A program made the position numbers and the translations under genes. Source: Nocardia sp. NBC_00565 (lineage in GTDB: Bacteria > Actinomycetota > Actinomycetes > Mycobacteriales > Mycobacteriaceae). From it: a DNA stretch of 64,000 nucleotides. Every line of letters begins with the position of its first letter. Position 1 is the first letter of the stretch. The DNA lies in assembly GCF_036345915.1 (NCBI RefSeq), contig NZ_CP107785.1:4216001-4280000 (forward strand). Reading direction: 5' to 3'. Below, in pieces: positions 44,606 through 54,349 of the stretch. The notes below the pieces were generated by a model. The model was not told the origin of the DNA, ran no database searches, and saw nothing but the letters and a program-made list of their open reading frames with translations.

Positions 44606-45367
44606 ATGGGCAACCCTCCCCCCGCTACGCTCGGACCGGTGTTCGACTCCCCACACTTCACGCCGGGCCGGGCCGGTCGCGCTGCGATCGCCGTGGCGTT
44701 GCCGGGAACCGGATCCGACGCCGACTTCGCCCGCCGCGCGTTCGGACCCGCTTGTGCGGCACGCGGAATCGAACTCGTCGCCGTGGAACCCGACCCGCGC
44801 GCGGTGGTTGCCGGCTACCTGGCCGCGCTGGACGACGCCGCCCGTCGCGGCCCCGTACTGGCCTCTGGTATCTCCCTGGGCGCGGCGGTCGCGCTCGAGT
44901 GGGCAGCTGAACACCCCGAGGCGGCAATCGGCGTGGTGGCCGCGCTACCGGCCTGGACGGGGCCCGATACCGCGGCTTGCCCCGCCGCGCTCAGCGCCGC
45001 CGCCACCGCGGCCCAGTTGCGCGCGGACGGACTCGACGCGGTCGTCGAACGGATGCGCGCGAGCAGCCCGCGCTGGCTCGCCGACGCGCTCACCCAGTCC
45101 TGGCGCTCGCAATGGCCGCGGCTACCCGAGGCGCTGCAGGAGGCCGCCGACTACAAATGGCCGGGCACCGAACTGCTCGGCACCATCGACGTGCCTGTCG
45201 CGATTGTCACAGCGATCGATGACCCGGTGCACCCGTTGTCGGTCGCCGAGGAATGGGCCGAATTGATCCCGCGCTCGGTGTTGCTCCGGATCACGCTGGA
45301 CGAGCTCGGCGCAGATCCGGCGATTCTCGGAAACTCCGGAATCGCCGTATTCCGCGAACCTGCCTGA
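44606..45367 (+). CDS. Alpha/beta hydrolase-like protein (Rv2695-like)
   Basis: 253 residues from an ATG at 44606. A GTG at 44639, giving a start closer to the family's usual beginning, is a good alternative and could be leaderless. VALPGTGSDADFARRAF is the strand and oxyanion segment; LASGISLGAAVALEWA is the nucleophile elbow with Ser; AIVTAIDDPVHPLSVA provides the acid. A clear catalytic His is not obvious near the C-terminus. Function unknown. Divergent from the OB-fold gene; same order as in mycobacteria. Confidence 0.8.
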   Translation: MGNPPPATLGPVFDSPHFTPGRAGRAAIAVALPGTGSDADFARRAFGPACAARGIELVAVEPDPRAVVAGYLAALDDAARRGPVLASGISLGAAVALEWAAEHPEAAIGVVAALPAWTGPDTAACPAALSAAATAAQLRADGLDAVVERMRASSPRWLADALTQSWRSQWPRLPEALQEAADYKWPGTELLGTIDVPVAIVTAIDDPVHPLSVAEEWAELIPRSVLLRITLDELGADPAILGNSGIAVFREPA

Positions 45368-45391
45368 CCGCGTCGCGATGGGCGACGCGGT
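45367..45391. terminator. Bidirectional hairpin terminator
   Basis: Perfect 10-base arms ACCGCGTCGC (45367-45376) and GCGACGCGGT (45382-45391) with a 5-base loop fill the gap between two convergent genes, beginning in the stop codon of the plus-strand gene. Confidence 0.75.
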
Positions 45392-45397
45392 TGCCGA

Positions 45398-46372
45398 TCA
45401 GTTCAGCCCGAGTTGCTGCATCGCCGAGCCATCCGCACCACGCCGCGGTCCCTGCGGCAGGCGCGGCGGGATCACCGGTTGCGGCCCGGCCTGGGCGGCG
45501 GCCTGCTGTGCGGCCAACGCCTGCTGCTGCGCCTCCGCCTGTGCCTGGTGCGCGGCGGCGAGTTGTTCGGCCAGTTCCGGCGGCAGCACCACGGCCAGCG
45601 GCTCACGCACCGGCATCGGATCGTCGCCGCGGCGAATCACGGTCTCGCTCAAGATCGCTCGCGCCGCCCGGACCAGCGGACTGCCGTCATCTGCCGCGCC
45701 CTGCGGCCCCGCGGCGACCAGTCGCACCATCCACCGCGGTCCGTCCACACCGATGAAGCGCAGATCCGCGCCTTCGGTGATGGCGAGCAGTTCACGGCCC
45801 CATGGTCCGGTCTCCACCGCGACGCGGGCGCCGTCCTTGCGTAACGACTCCGCGAGATCGGCTGCCACCGAACGCCATTGGCCCGCCGACTTGGGCGCGG
45901 CGTAGGCCGCCACGGTGAGCCGGCCGTGTTCGGTTGCCAGGTGTACCGCCTGCGGGGTGCCATCCGGGGTCATCTCGACCTGCAGCTGACCGCCGGGCGG
46001 CACCGGCAGGATCACCGAACCGAGATCCAGGCGCTGATCGACGACATTGTCGAGCAGCTCGGCAACTTCGCTGTAGTCGTACGGACCGGACTTGGGCATC
46101 TCCATGTCGGCGGCGTCGTCGTAGTCATCGTCGTAGTCGGGTTCGTCGTCGTAGTCCGCGGCGGCGTAAGTGGCTGGGACGATAGGGTTCTCATCGGTGA
46201 TCGGGTCGACGATCGGGTTCTCATCGGTGATGGGCTCATCGTCGTAGCCCCCGGCACCGTAGTCGGTGTACTGCGCGTCGACGTACTCACCCGAGTCGTA
46301 CTCCTCGGCGGCGTAGTCGTCGGCGTCATATCGGTCGTCGCGATCGCCCGACCTTCGTCTCTTTCCGAACAT
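45398..46372 (-). CDS. DUF3710 family protein with acidic repeat-bearing N-terminus
   Basis: 324 residues from the ATG at 46372; an ATG at 46381 overlaps the dut stop as ATGA but is too close to the AAGGAGG site. The first 110 residues are Asp/Glu/Tyr-rich and disordered and include a 10-residue unit repeated in tandem (positions 46181-46240, DENPIV in each copy). The conserved domain follows (about 115-270, LDLGSVILPVPPGGQLQVEM, VAVETGPWGRELLA, FIGVDGPRWMVRLVAAG). A Gln/Ala-rich tail ends it. Counterpart of Rv2696c. Unknown function; co-transcribed with dut. Confidence 0.85.
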   Translation of the reverse strand: MFGKRRRSGDRDDRYDADDYAAEEYDSGEYVDAQYTDYGAGGYDDEPITDENPIVDPITDENPIVPATYAAADYDDEPDYDDDYDDAADMEMPKSGPYDYSEVAELLDNVVDQRLDLGSVILPVPPGGQLQVEMTPDGTPQAVHLATEHGRLTVAAYAAPKSAGQWRSVAADLAESLRKDGARVAVETGPWGRELLAITEGADLRFIGVDGPRWMVRLVAAGPQGAADDGSPLVRAARAILSETVIRRGDDPMPVREPLAVVLPPELAEQLAAAHQAQAEAQQQALAAQQAAAQAGPQPVIPPRLPQGPRRGADGSAMQQLGLN

Positions 46373-46377
46373 TGCTG

Positions 46378-46875
46378 TCATGCCTCCTTGCCGACCGCGC
46401 CCGCCCCGTCGGCCTGCACGGCCAGGCTCGCGTGACCGCCGCTCGACCCGTAACCGCCCGCCCCCCGCGTCGTATCGTCGAGCCCGTCGACCTCCACGAA
46501 ATCGACCAGCTCCACCCGCTGCACCAGCAGCTGCGCGATCCGGTCACCCCGGCGCAATTCGATCGGGGTGCGCGGATCATGGTTGATCAGGCACACCTTG
46601 ATCTCACCCCGGTACCCCGCGTCCACGGTACCCGGCGTATTCAGCACCGACAGACCGGTTTTCGCGGCCAGCCCGGATCGGGGATGGATGAGTCCCACCG
46701 TGCCGACCGGCAGCGCGACGGCGACACCGGTGCCGACCAGCACCCGCTCGCCCGGGTCCAGAATGACGTCCTCCGTGGTGCACAGGTCCACGCCCGCGTC
46801 GCCGTGGTGGGCACGCGTAGGCATGGGAATGCCGGGATCAAGCCGCAGCAAGGGTATGGGTGAAAGTGCCGTCAC
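46378..46875 (-). CDS. dut: dUTP diphosphatase
   Basis: 165 residues from a GTG. Trimeric dUTPase motifs in order: [33 protein letters not shown] with the catalytic Asp and the uracil-discriminating Tyr, [10 protein letters not shown], and the C-terminal [11 protein letters not shown]-loop-like motif 5. It hydrolyses dUTP to dUMP and pyrophosphate. Counterpart of Rv2697c. The downstream DUF3710 gene overlaps or abuts it. Confidence 0.96.
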   Translation of the reverse strand: MTALSPIPLLRLDPGIPMPTRAHHGDAGVDLCTTEDVILDPGERVLVGTGVAVALPVGTVGLIHPRSGLAAKTGLSVLNTPGTVDAGYRGEIKVCLINHDPRTPIELRRGDRIAQLLVQRVELVDFVEVDGLDDTTRGAGGYGSSGGHASLAVQADGAGAVGKEA

Positions 46876-46925
46876 GACTGCGCCTCGCTAGCGCTCGGCT
46901 CCGTCGCGCCGGTGCGTGCTGTGTC

Positions 46926-46948
46926 TATGGTTCGCTCGCTTCGCTCCC
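46926..46948. repeat. Short TCGCTCGCTTCGCTC-type palindrome
   Basis: The complement of the element after the TAP-hydrolase gene (20601-20617) recurs here between dut and the DUF3093 gene. It is probably a dispersed intergenic motif of this genome. Confidence 0.3.
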
Positions 46949-47004
46949 TCACGATGGTCGAGCCTACGCGTACGGCCGCGACCTCCGTGAATTAGTGTTG
47001 AGTC

Positions 47005-47514
47005 GTGTCGGACCAGCCCAACCCAGTGACTATGGACGAAGAACAGCAAGGCTTCGAGCCTTACCGCGAGCGCCTGTGGGTGCCGCTGTGGTGGTGGCCG
47101 GTCGCGTTCGCCATCGCCGGGTTGCTGGCCGCCGAAATCCATATGGGCGCACCGGGTCTACGCGCCTGGTTGCCCTACGCGCTGTTGTTCCCGGTGCCGG
47201 TGTGGGTACTGCTGTGGCTGAGCCGCCATCAGGTAGAGGTGGCCCAGGATTCCGCGGGCGTGCGTGAACTACGCGCCGATCGCGCGCATCTACCGGCGAA
47301 CTTCGTGGCCAAGGCGGCCACCGTGGCCCCCACCGCCAAGAGTGCGGCGCTGGGTCGCCAGCTCGACCCCGCCGCCTATGTCCAGCATCGGCCCTGGATC
47401 GGGCCGATGGTGCTGCTTGTTCTCGACGACCCGGACGATCCGACGCCGTACTGGCTTGTCAGTACGCGCCGGCCCGACCGGGTCTTGGCCGCGCTTGGCA
47501 TACCTGGCCGATGA
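47005..47514 (+). CDS. DUF3093 membrane protein
   Basis: 169 residues from the GTG at 47005. Two close helices, WVPLWWWPVAFAIAGLLAAE and LPYALLFPVPVWVLLWL, separate a short N-terminus from a cytoplasmic domain rich in conserved Ala/Lys/Arg (KSAALGRQLDPAAYVQHRPW). The terminus contains YWLVSTRRPDRVLAAL. Counterpart of Rv2698. Function unknown; divergent from dut. Confidence 0.85.
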   Translation: MSDQPNPVTMDEEQQGFEPYRERLWVPLWWWPVAFAIAGLLAAEIHMGAPGLRAWLPYALLFPVPVWVLLWLSRHQVEVAQDSAGVRELRADRAHLPANFVAKAATVAPTAKSAALGRQLDPAAYVQHRPWIGPMVLLVLDDPDDPTPYWLVSTRRPDRVLAALGIPGR

Positions 47515-47544
47515 GCCGGGCGTGCCGAGCGCGGGCTTGACCCA

Positions 47545-47566
47545 GTGATCTCGGGCTGGAGATCAC
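47545..47566. terminator. Bidirectional hairpin terminator
   Basis: 8-base arms GTGATCTC (47545-47552) and GAGATCAC (47559-47566) around a 6-base loop, between the convergent DUF3093 and DUF4193 genes. Confidence 0.6.
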
Positions 47567-47581
47567 ATCTCGCGCTGTCGA

Positions 47582-47884
47582 TCAGGCTGCGCAGTCCATG
47601 CAGATCAGCTGACCACCCTTTTCGCTGGCCAGCCTGCTCCGGTGATGGACCAGGAAACAGCTCGAACAGGTGAACTCGTCGGCCTGCTTCGGGATAACCC
47701 GAACCGTCAGCACTTCCTCGGACAGGTCCGCGCCGGGAAGCTCGAACGACTCCGCGGTATCGGATTCGTCGATATCCACGACGGCGGACTGTGCCTCGTT
47801 GCGACGAGCCTTCAGCTCCTCCAGCGAATCTTCCGACACTTCGTCGGTTTCTGTACGCCTCGGTGCGTCATAGTCGGTTGCCAT
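47582..47884 (-). CDS. DUF4193 small zinc-ribbon protein
   Basis: 100 residues. The N-terminal 65 are acidic and helical (VSEDSLEELKARRNEAQSAV). The C-terminus has paired Cys, FTCSSCFLVHHRSRLA and ICMDCAA, a treble-clef/zinc-ribbon pattern typical of this actinobacterial family. Counterpart of Rv2699c, which is essential in mycobacteria and of unknown function. GAGGGG is upstream of the ATG. Confidence 0.9.
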   Translation of the reverse strand: MATDYDAPRRTETDEVSEDSLEELKARRNEAQSAVVDIDESDTAESFELPGADLSEEVLTVRVIPKQADEFTCSSCFLVHHRSRLASEKGGQLICMDCAA

Positions 47885-48298
47885 GTCGTCTTCCCCTCGT
47901 CCTTACTCCGTATATCCCGGACCGGGCCACTCACACCGATTCCCTCGGAATCGGAATGACCAGCGCCGCCCCGCCGGTGGTGCACGTCACACGTACACCG
48001 GTCCCCTATCAGCGCGGATCCCGCGGACCCACCTTTGATAGCGATCGGTAAACGCAGGACATGCCCTGCTTGTTCCCGCGACCGATCACCGATTTCGCCG
48101 TGGCTGATTCGATCTGGGCCGCCAGACAATAGCGGACAACACGACAAAAGTCGCAATCAAAACACAGACGATTCGAAACTGAGGGGTAATCGACACCAAC
48201 TGGCGAACCCACCGAGACCTTTGCGCACACTGTATTCGCCCACCCCGGCCGACTCCGCTGGCCTGCCGTCCCCCGGCGCCGAAACATTTTCGTAGAGT
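47885..48298. other. Divergent intergenic region DUF4193 / cei
   Basis: 414 bases with promoters for both flanking genes expected. A perfect short inverted repeat lies at 47937-47953. The stretch 48110-48200 is unusually AT-rich for this window. No gene is visible on either strand. Confidence 0.45.
47937..47953. promoter_or_regulatory. Inverted repeat upstream of the DUF4193 gene
   Basis: CGATTCC (47937-47943) and GGAATCG (47947-47953) are perfect 7-base arms around CTC, 53 bases upstream of the ATG. They suit a dimeric repressor, but no binder is known. Confidence 0.35.
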
Positions 48299-48985
48299 GT
48301 GCACGTGGTTTCACTCATCACCGAAGGCAGCGCAACGGATCGGCGGGGTCAACCCTTCCTCCGGCGACGCAACCAGCCATGGTTGATCTTGGTCGGCGTC
48401 CTACTCCTGATCTGCACCGTGGTGTGGATCAAGGCCTTGACGACCGAGGACAGCAGCGGAACCGCGATGGCGTGCAACTCGCCGAGCCCGGCCACCGATG
48501 CCAAATCGCCGCAACCTGCTCCAGTGGGTCAGCGGGTCGGCCAGTCGCGGCTGACCGACGTCGAACCGGCGCCGCTGGCATCGTCCAGGGTCCGCGTGCT
48601 CAACGCCAACAACAAGAGCGGCCAGGCCACGCACATCGCCTCCGCGCTCGGCGACCTCGGTTTCGCTAGCGCGCCCGGGGTGCAATTCGGTAACGATCCG
48701 GTTTACGTCAACGGCGACCTGAACTGCACCGGCCAGATCCGCTTCGGCGTGAACGGCCGACCGGCCGCCGCGTCGGTCCAGTTGGTCGCGCCGTGCGCCG
48801 AACTGGTCGAGGATCAGCGCAACGACGACACCGTTGACCTGGTGCTCGGTTCGGTATTCGGCGAGTCGCTGCGGCCGAGTCCGGATGCCGAGGAGGTGCT
48901 GCGCTCGCTGAAGAACCCGGCGCCGGGCGGGTCGCCGGCGATCGATCCCAAGTTGTTGTCCGCAGCGCGCACCGCCCGCTGCTGA
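48299..48985 (+). CDS. cei: Cei-type envelope integrity protein (LytR C-terminal domain)
   Basis: 228 residues from the GTG at 48299. A single N-terminal anchor (WLILVGVLLLICTVVWIKAL) places the rest outside the membrane. The external part has the LytR_C fold (SSRVRVLNANNKSGQATHIA, ALGDLGF) with two Cys (NCTGQIRFG and LVAPCAELV) that could form a disulphide. Counterpart of Rv2700, required for cell-envelope integrity in mycobacteria. It converges on suhB across a hairpin. Confidence 0.85.
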   Translation: MHVVSLITEGSATDRRGQPFLRRRNQPWLILVGVLLLICTVVWIKALTTEDSSGTAMACNSPSPATDAKSPQPAPVGQRVGQSRLTDVEPAPLASSRVRVLNANNKSGQATHIASALGDLGFASAPGVQFGNDPVYVNGDLNCTGQIRFGVNGRPAAASVQLVAPCAELVEDQRNDDTVDLVLGSVFGESLRPSPDAEEVLRSLKNPAPGGSPAIDPKLLSAARTARC

Positions 48986-49005
48986 GTTCAAGAAACCAAT
49001 GTCTT

Positions 49006-49038
49006 CGCCCCGGCGTGCCGCTTCGGCATACCGGGGCG
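49006..49038. terminator. Hairpin terminator between cei and suhB
   Basis: CGCCCCGG (49006-49013) pairs with CCGGGGCG (49031-49038), and TGCC with GGCA inside, separated by a 2-base mismatch and a GCTTC loop. Confidence 0.65.
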
Positions 49039-49121
49039 ACTTGCTTTCGTGGGCTCCCGAACCATCCGCGGCCGGAACCGACAATGATCTCGCAGGTAAC
49101 TGGTCGAAGATCCGGGGAAGC

Positions 49122-50027
49122 TCAGCGATCCTCGATCGACTCGGTCGCGCCGACGCGCCGCAGGAGCTCGCCGAGTTCGTCAGCGATGCCGGGTGCCGCG
49201 GCGACCACCAGATCACCGGCCGCGCCGAGTGCGGTGGCGGGCGGCAGGGTCAGCAGCGCACCCGCCTCCGCGGCGATCAGCGCACCGGCGGCCCAGTCCC
49301 AGGCGTTGAGCCCGTGCTCGTAGTAGGCGTCGATCCGGCCCTCGGCGACGAAACACAGATCCAGCGCCGCCGCGCCGAGACGGCGGATATCGCGAATATG
49401 CGGCAGAAGCTCGGCGACCAGCGCCGCCTGCCGGGTCCTGCGGTGCGTGCCGTAGGCGAATCCCGTGCCCACCAACGCCATTGACGCCGATCGCACCGGC
49501 GTGCAGCGCAGATGCTGCACCGCTCCGTCGGCGCCGACCCGGGTGGCTCCGAGACCCAGTGCGGCGCTGTAGGTCGCCGCATGCGCGACATCGACCACCG
49601 CACCCGCGACGGGCCGCCCGCCGCGCACCGCGGCCACCGAAATGGCGTAGCCGGGAATGCCGTACAGGAAATTCACGGTGCCATCGATCGGGTCGACCAC
49701 CCAGTGCACGGTCTCCGCGTCGCCACCGCCGAGACTGCCGCCGCCCTCCTCCCCGAGGATCGGGTCGCCCGGACGCGACTCGCCGAGCAGTCGCCGGATC
49801 AGATCCTCGGTTTCGGTGTCCACGATCGTCACCGGATCGGTCGGATGTCCCTTGGCCTGCACGGCACCGGCGCGCGCACCGTCCGGACCGAACACCTCGG
49901 GCCGCCGCGCTCGCACGTGCGCGGCCGCGGTTTCGGCGAGTTGGACCGCGATCCGGCGTAGTTCGGCCTCATCTCCGGAAGGCGTTGCGGTGGGCTGGGC
50001 GGCAACTGACACACTCGTATCCGGCAT
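49122..50027 (-). CDS. suhB: Inositol monophosphatase family protein SuhB
   Basis: 301 residues. Metal-site motifs are ILGEEGGG (Glu), WVVDPIDGTVNFLYGIP (the DPIDGT signature) and LNAWDWAAGALIAAEAGA at the C-terminus. An N-terminal tail of about 25 residues is extra. It dephosphorylates inositol-1-phosphate, feeding phosphatidylinositol and lipoarabinomannan precursors in this group. Counterpart of Rv2701c. Confidence 0.92.
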   Translation of the reverse strand: MPDTSVSVAAQPTATPSGDEAELRRIAVQLAETAAAHVRARRPEVFGPDGARAGAVQAKGHPTDPVTIVDTETEDLIRRLLGESRPGDPILGEEGGGSLGGGDAETVHWVVDPIDGTVNFLYGIPGYAISVAAVRGGRPVAGAVVDVAHAATYSAALGLGATRVGADGAVQHLRCTPVRSASMALVGTGFAYGTHRRTRQAALVAELLPHIRDIRRLGAAALDLCFVAEGRIDAYYEHGLNAWDWAAGALIAAEAGALLTLPPATALGAAGDLVVAAAPGIADELGELLRRVGATESIEDR

Positions 50028-50201
50028 GCCCCCATGCCATCACAGATCCTCGCCGAACGGGAATCAGAGCACGCCCATTACTCTTGTCGTGCACGACACA
50101 ACGCCGTCGTCGGGCATACCCACCGCAGCGCTCCGACCAGCGGGGGCCCCTGTGCGGCGGTGGTTCATCACATCGGCCAGCACAGGGAACGAGGGAACGT
50201 C

Positions 50202-50960
50202 ATGTCCGCTCGGGGGCACGCATTCGGTATCGACATAGGTGGCAGCGGCGTCAAGGGCGCCGCGGTGGATCTGGCCACCGGTGAATTGGTCCATGAGCGG
50301 ATCAAGATCGCAACACCGCATCCCTCGACACCGCAGGCGGTCGCCGACGCGGTCGCCAAACTGGTCGCCCAAGCCGATTGGGACGGCCCGGTCGGGATCA
50401 CGCTGCCCTCGGTTGTGTTGGAGGGCATCGCGCAGACGGCCGCCAATATCGACAAGGCCTGGATCGGCACCGACGCGCGCGCACTGTTCTCCGGAGCACT
50501 CGACGGACGCACGGTCACCGTCCTCAACGACGCGGACGCGGCCGGGCTGGCCGAGGATCGCTACGGCGCGGCAAAGGATTTCGACGGCCTGGTGCTGTTG
50601 CTGACCTTCGGTACCGGCATCGGCTCGGCGCTGCTGTTCCACGGCACGCTGGTGTCCAATACCGAACTCGGCCATCTCGAGATCGGCGGCATGGAGACCG
50701 AACACCGCGCCGCCGCCTCGGTCAAGGATCGCGATGGCCTCAGCTACGAACAGTGGGCGGCCGAAGTCAGCATCGTGCTCAGCGGCCTGGAGAACCTGTT
50801 CTGGCCGAAGGTCTTCGTCGCAGGCGGCGGCATCAGCCGGGACGCGGACCAGTGGATTCCGTTGCTCACCAATCGAACCCAGGTGATTCCCGCCCGTCTG
50901 GAGAACACCGCAGGCATCGTGGGCGCGGCGATGGCGATCAATGCGGGCATCGCGCCCTAG
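50202..50960 (+). CDS. ppgK: Polyphosphate glucokinase
   Basis: 252 residues from the ATG at 50202 behind GAGGGA. It is a ROK-type kinase: FGIDIGGSGVKGAAVDLATG as the phosphate-1 loop, LNDADAAGLAEDRYGAA with the catalytic Asp, TFGTGIGSALLFHG, and the His/Glu-bearing ELGHLEIGG. Polyphosphate glucokinases use polyphosphate or ATP to make glucose-6-phosphate. Counterpart of Rv2702, just upstream of sigA as in mycobacteria. Confidence 0.94.
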   Translation: MSARGHAFGIDIGGSGVKGAAVDLATGELVHERIKIATPHPSTPQAVADAVAKLVAQADWDGPVGITLPSVVLEGIAQTAANIDKAWIGTDARALFSGALDGRTVTVLNDADAAGLAEDRYGAAKDFDGLVLLLTFGTGIGSALLFHGTLVSNTELGHLEIGGMETEHRAAASVKDRDGLSYEQWAAEVSIVLSGLENLFWPKVFVAGGGISRDADQWIPLLTNRTQVIPARLENTAGIVGAAMAINAGIAP

Positions 50961-51080
50961 CGATCGGTAGCGGGTCGCTCGAAAAGGCCGGCAACCGAGA
51001 TCGGTAGCCTGGGTAGGCGCGCGGAGGGTGCGGTATTACCCCTTGCTGGGATCGTGCCGTAGGTACCCTGGTTCGATCGT

Positions 51081-51086
51081 TACAAT
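51081..51086 (+). promoter_or_regulatory. Candidate -10 of the sigA promoter
   Basis: TACAAT in the sequence CGATCGTTACAATGG, 125 bases upstream of the sigA GTG. A -35 at standard spacing is not clear, as is frequent in this group. The long leader suggests post-transcriptional control. Confidence 0.4.
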
Positions 51087-51211
51087 GGAACGTACTCCGG
51101 CCGCGAGCCGGAAACCCCGACCCGGCGCTCAGCCGGTGTAACCCGACAGACCGCTCCGCCGGAACACCACTCTGGCGTGACGCCGCACGAGACCGTCACG
51201 AAAGGGCGTAC

Positions 51212-52576
<1,365 letters not shown>

Positions 52577-52590
52577 GTTAGGTTTGCTCC

Positions 52591-53091
52591 GTGTTCCGGA
52601 GCCGGCCCGCATTCGTTGTGCTGTTCGCTGTTTCGGCAGCCGTCAGCGGGTGCGGGCAGGTGGTCACCGGCGCGCCGCAGCCTGATTCGGCCGCCCACGG
52701 CACCACTGTCGCCGGGACGCCCGCGCCGAATATCGCGGGCGCTCCGGTGCCGCTGCACTCGCTCGCCGGTCAATGGACCGGAACGTATCTGTGCGGCCAG
52801 GGCGAGACGGCACTGCACCTCACCATCGACCAGCCGACGGGCAACTCCGCCCGCACTCTCTTCGCCTTCGGGCCGCTACCGGCGAATCCGAGTGTGCCCG
52901 TTGGCAGTTTCGAGATGATCGCCGCCTATGTCGGCGGCAAGCTGGCCTTCACCGCGGGGAGCTGGATCAACCGCCCCGATGACTACGCGACCGTGAACCT
53001 GGTGGCCGATTTGATTTCGACGAGCCGCCTCAGCGGCACCGTGGGCGCGGGCGGGTGCACACTCTTTCACGCCGATCGCGATCAACACTGA
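52591..53091 (+). CDS. Small secreted lipoprotein
   Basis: 166 residues from a GTG 14 bases after the sigA stop. The signal peptide ends with the lipobox VSGC. The mature part contains a Pro/Ala linker and a domain with LAGQWTGTYLCGQGETALHLTI and a paired Cys in GAGGCTLF, suggesting a small beta-rich extracytoplasmic fold with one disulphide. No family recognised with confidence. It could be read through from sigA. Confidence 0.75.
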   Translation: MFRSRPAFVVLFAVSAAVSGCGQVVTGAPQPDSAAHGTTVAGTPAPNIAGAPVPLHSLAGQWTGTYLCGQGETALHLTIDQPTGNSARTLFAFGPLPANPSVPVGSFEMIAAYVGGKLAFTAGSWINRPDDYATVNLVADLISTSRLSGTVGAGGCTLFHADRDQH

Positions 53092-53191
53092 TCCGAACCG
53101 CTTGCGCAACATGCTCTTTCAGCGTTCCTTCGCGCAATCGACCAGCCACGACTCGGTAACCACGACAGCATCTGACCCGCTAACCAATTCG

Positions 53192-53223
53192 GGTTTCAAT
53201 CAAACCTGAAAGTGACTGAAACC
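53192..53223. promoter_or_regulatory. Inverted repeat upstream of the first MHYT gene
   Basis: GGTTTCA (53192-53198) and TGAAACC (53217-53223) are perfect 7-base arms 18 bases apart, in an AT-rich stretch 110 bases before the MHYT start. Possible operator. Confidence 0.3.
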
Positions 53224-53333
53224 ACCTCTGCGGAAACAGATTTCGACGCACAACCCGACAGAGCCGACGTATCGTCTGACCCACTGTTATTTCAATCGCC
53301 GGATACTCCGACTTCGGCAATGGGGGGCGTTGC

Positions 53334-54185
53334 ATGCTCGACATCTACCATTTCAGCTACGGTCTGATGACCCCGCTGCTGGCCTACGCCGTATCGGTGA
53401 CCGGATGCATGCTCGGACTGCAATGCGCGGCCCGCACCCGCACCGGCAAGGATCGGATCGGCTGGCTCCTCGGCGCGGCCGTCGCCATCGGCGGTACCGG
53501 CATCTGGGTCATGCATTTCATTGCGATGCTCGGCTTTTCGATCCGCGGCACCGAGATCCGGTACGACATCCCACTCACTCTGCTCAGTGCGATCACCGCG
53601 ATCTCGGTAGTCGGGATCGGGCTGTTCATCGTGATCAAGCCCGAACCGTCACTGCTCGGCCTATTGCTCGGCGGTGCGATCACCGGGATCGGCGTCGGGG
53701 CCATGCATTACATGGGCATGTACGCGATGAAGTCGAGTGCCGTGATCACCTATGACGTCCGGCGCGTCACACTATCGATGGTCATCGCGGTGGTGGCGGC
53801 GACGGCGGCGCTCTGGTTCACATTGCGCGTCAAGGGTTTTCTCGCCACCGTTGGCGCGGCAGTCATCATGGGCGTCGCCGTCTCCGGCATGCACTACACG
53901 GGAATGTCCGCGATACACGCGCACACGGGGCTCACCGAGACGCCCGAGGGCGCCGGGGCGATGGAGCTGATCGCCCCGCTGATCGTGGCGATCAGCGTGG
54001 TGACCATGCTGCTGCTCATCAGCGTCAGCCTGACCGAGATCGAGCGCAATATCGAGCTACCGCCGTTGCGTATTGCGCCGCGCGCCAAGTTCGATCCGTT
54101 GCCGCCGCTGCCGCCGGTGGAGTCCGAGACACTGCCGCCCGCGACCGAGTATTGGCCGACCCGGACCGAGGTCCCGCGCGGCTAG
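53334..54185 (+). CDS. MHYT-domain integral membrane sensor protein
   Basis: 283 residues. Three copies of the MHYT signature lie in membrane helices: GIWVMHFIAM, VGAMHYMGM and SGMHYTGM. This is the complete seven-helix MHYT module proposed to bind copper and sense O2, CO or NO. There is no GGDEF, EAL or kinase output domain, only a 60-residue Pro/Glu-rich tail. A homologue is encoded on the opposite strand 164 bases downstream. Output partner unknown. Confidence 0.9.
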   Translation: MLDIYHFSYGLMTPLLAYAVSVTGCMLGLQCAARTRTGKDRIGWLLGAAVAIGGTGIWVMHFIAMLGFSIRGTEIRYDIPLTLLSAITAISVVGIGLFIVIKPEPSLLGLLLGGAITGIGVGAMHYMGMYAMKSSAVITYDVRRVTLSMVIAVVAATAALWFTLRVKGFLATVGAAVIMGVAVSGMHYTGMSAIHAHTGLTETPEGAGAMELIAPLIVAISVVTMLLLISVSLTEIERNIELPPLRIAPRAKFDPLPPLPPVESETLPPATEYWPTRTEVPRG

Positions 54186-54349
54186 TGGCTGTTGCGGAAT
54201 CGCCTGTACAGCAACCACTCTGGACAGCGTCCCGGTACGGGCGCCGCTCGATTCCGGCCCGAATCCAGTCGGCCGCGACGCCGTCGTAGGCCGATCGGAC
54301 GCACGACAACAGTTTGTGCGGCTACCGGCGAAGAACTCGAGATGACGGC

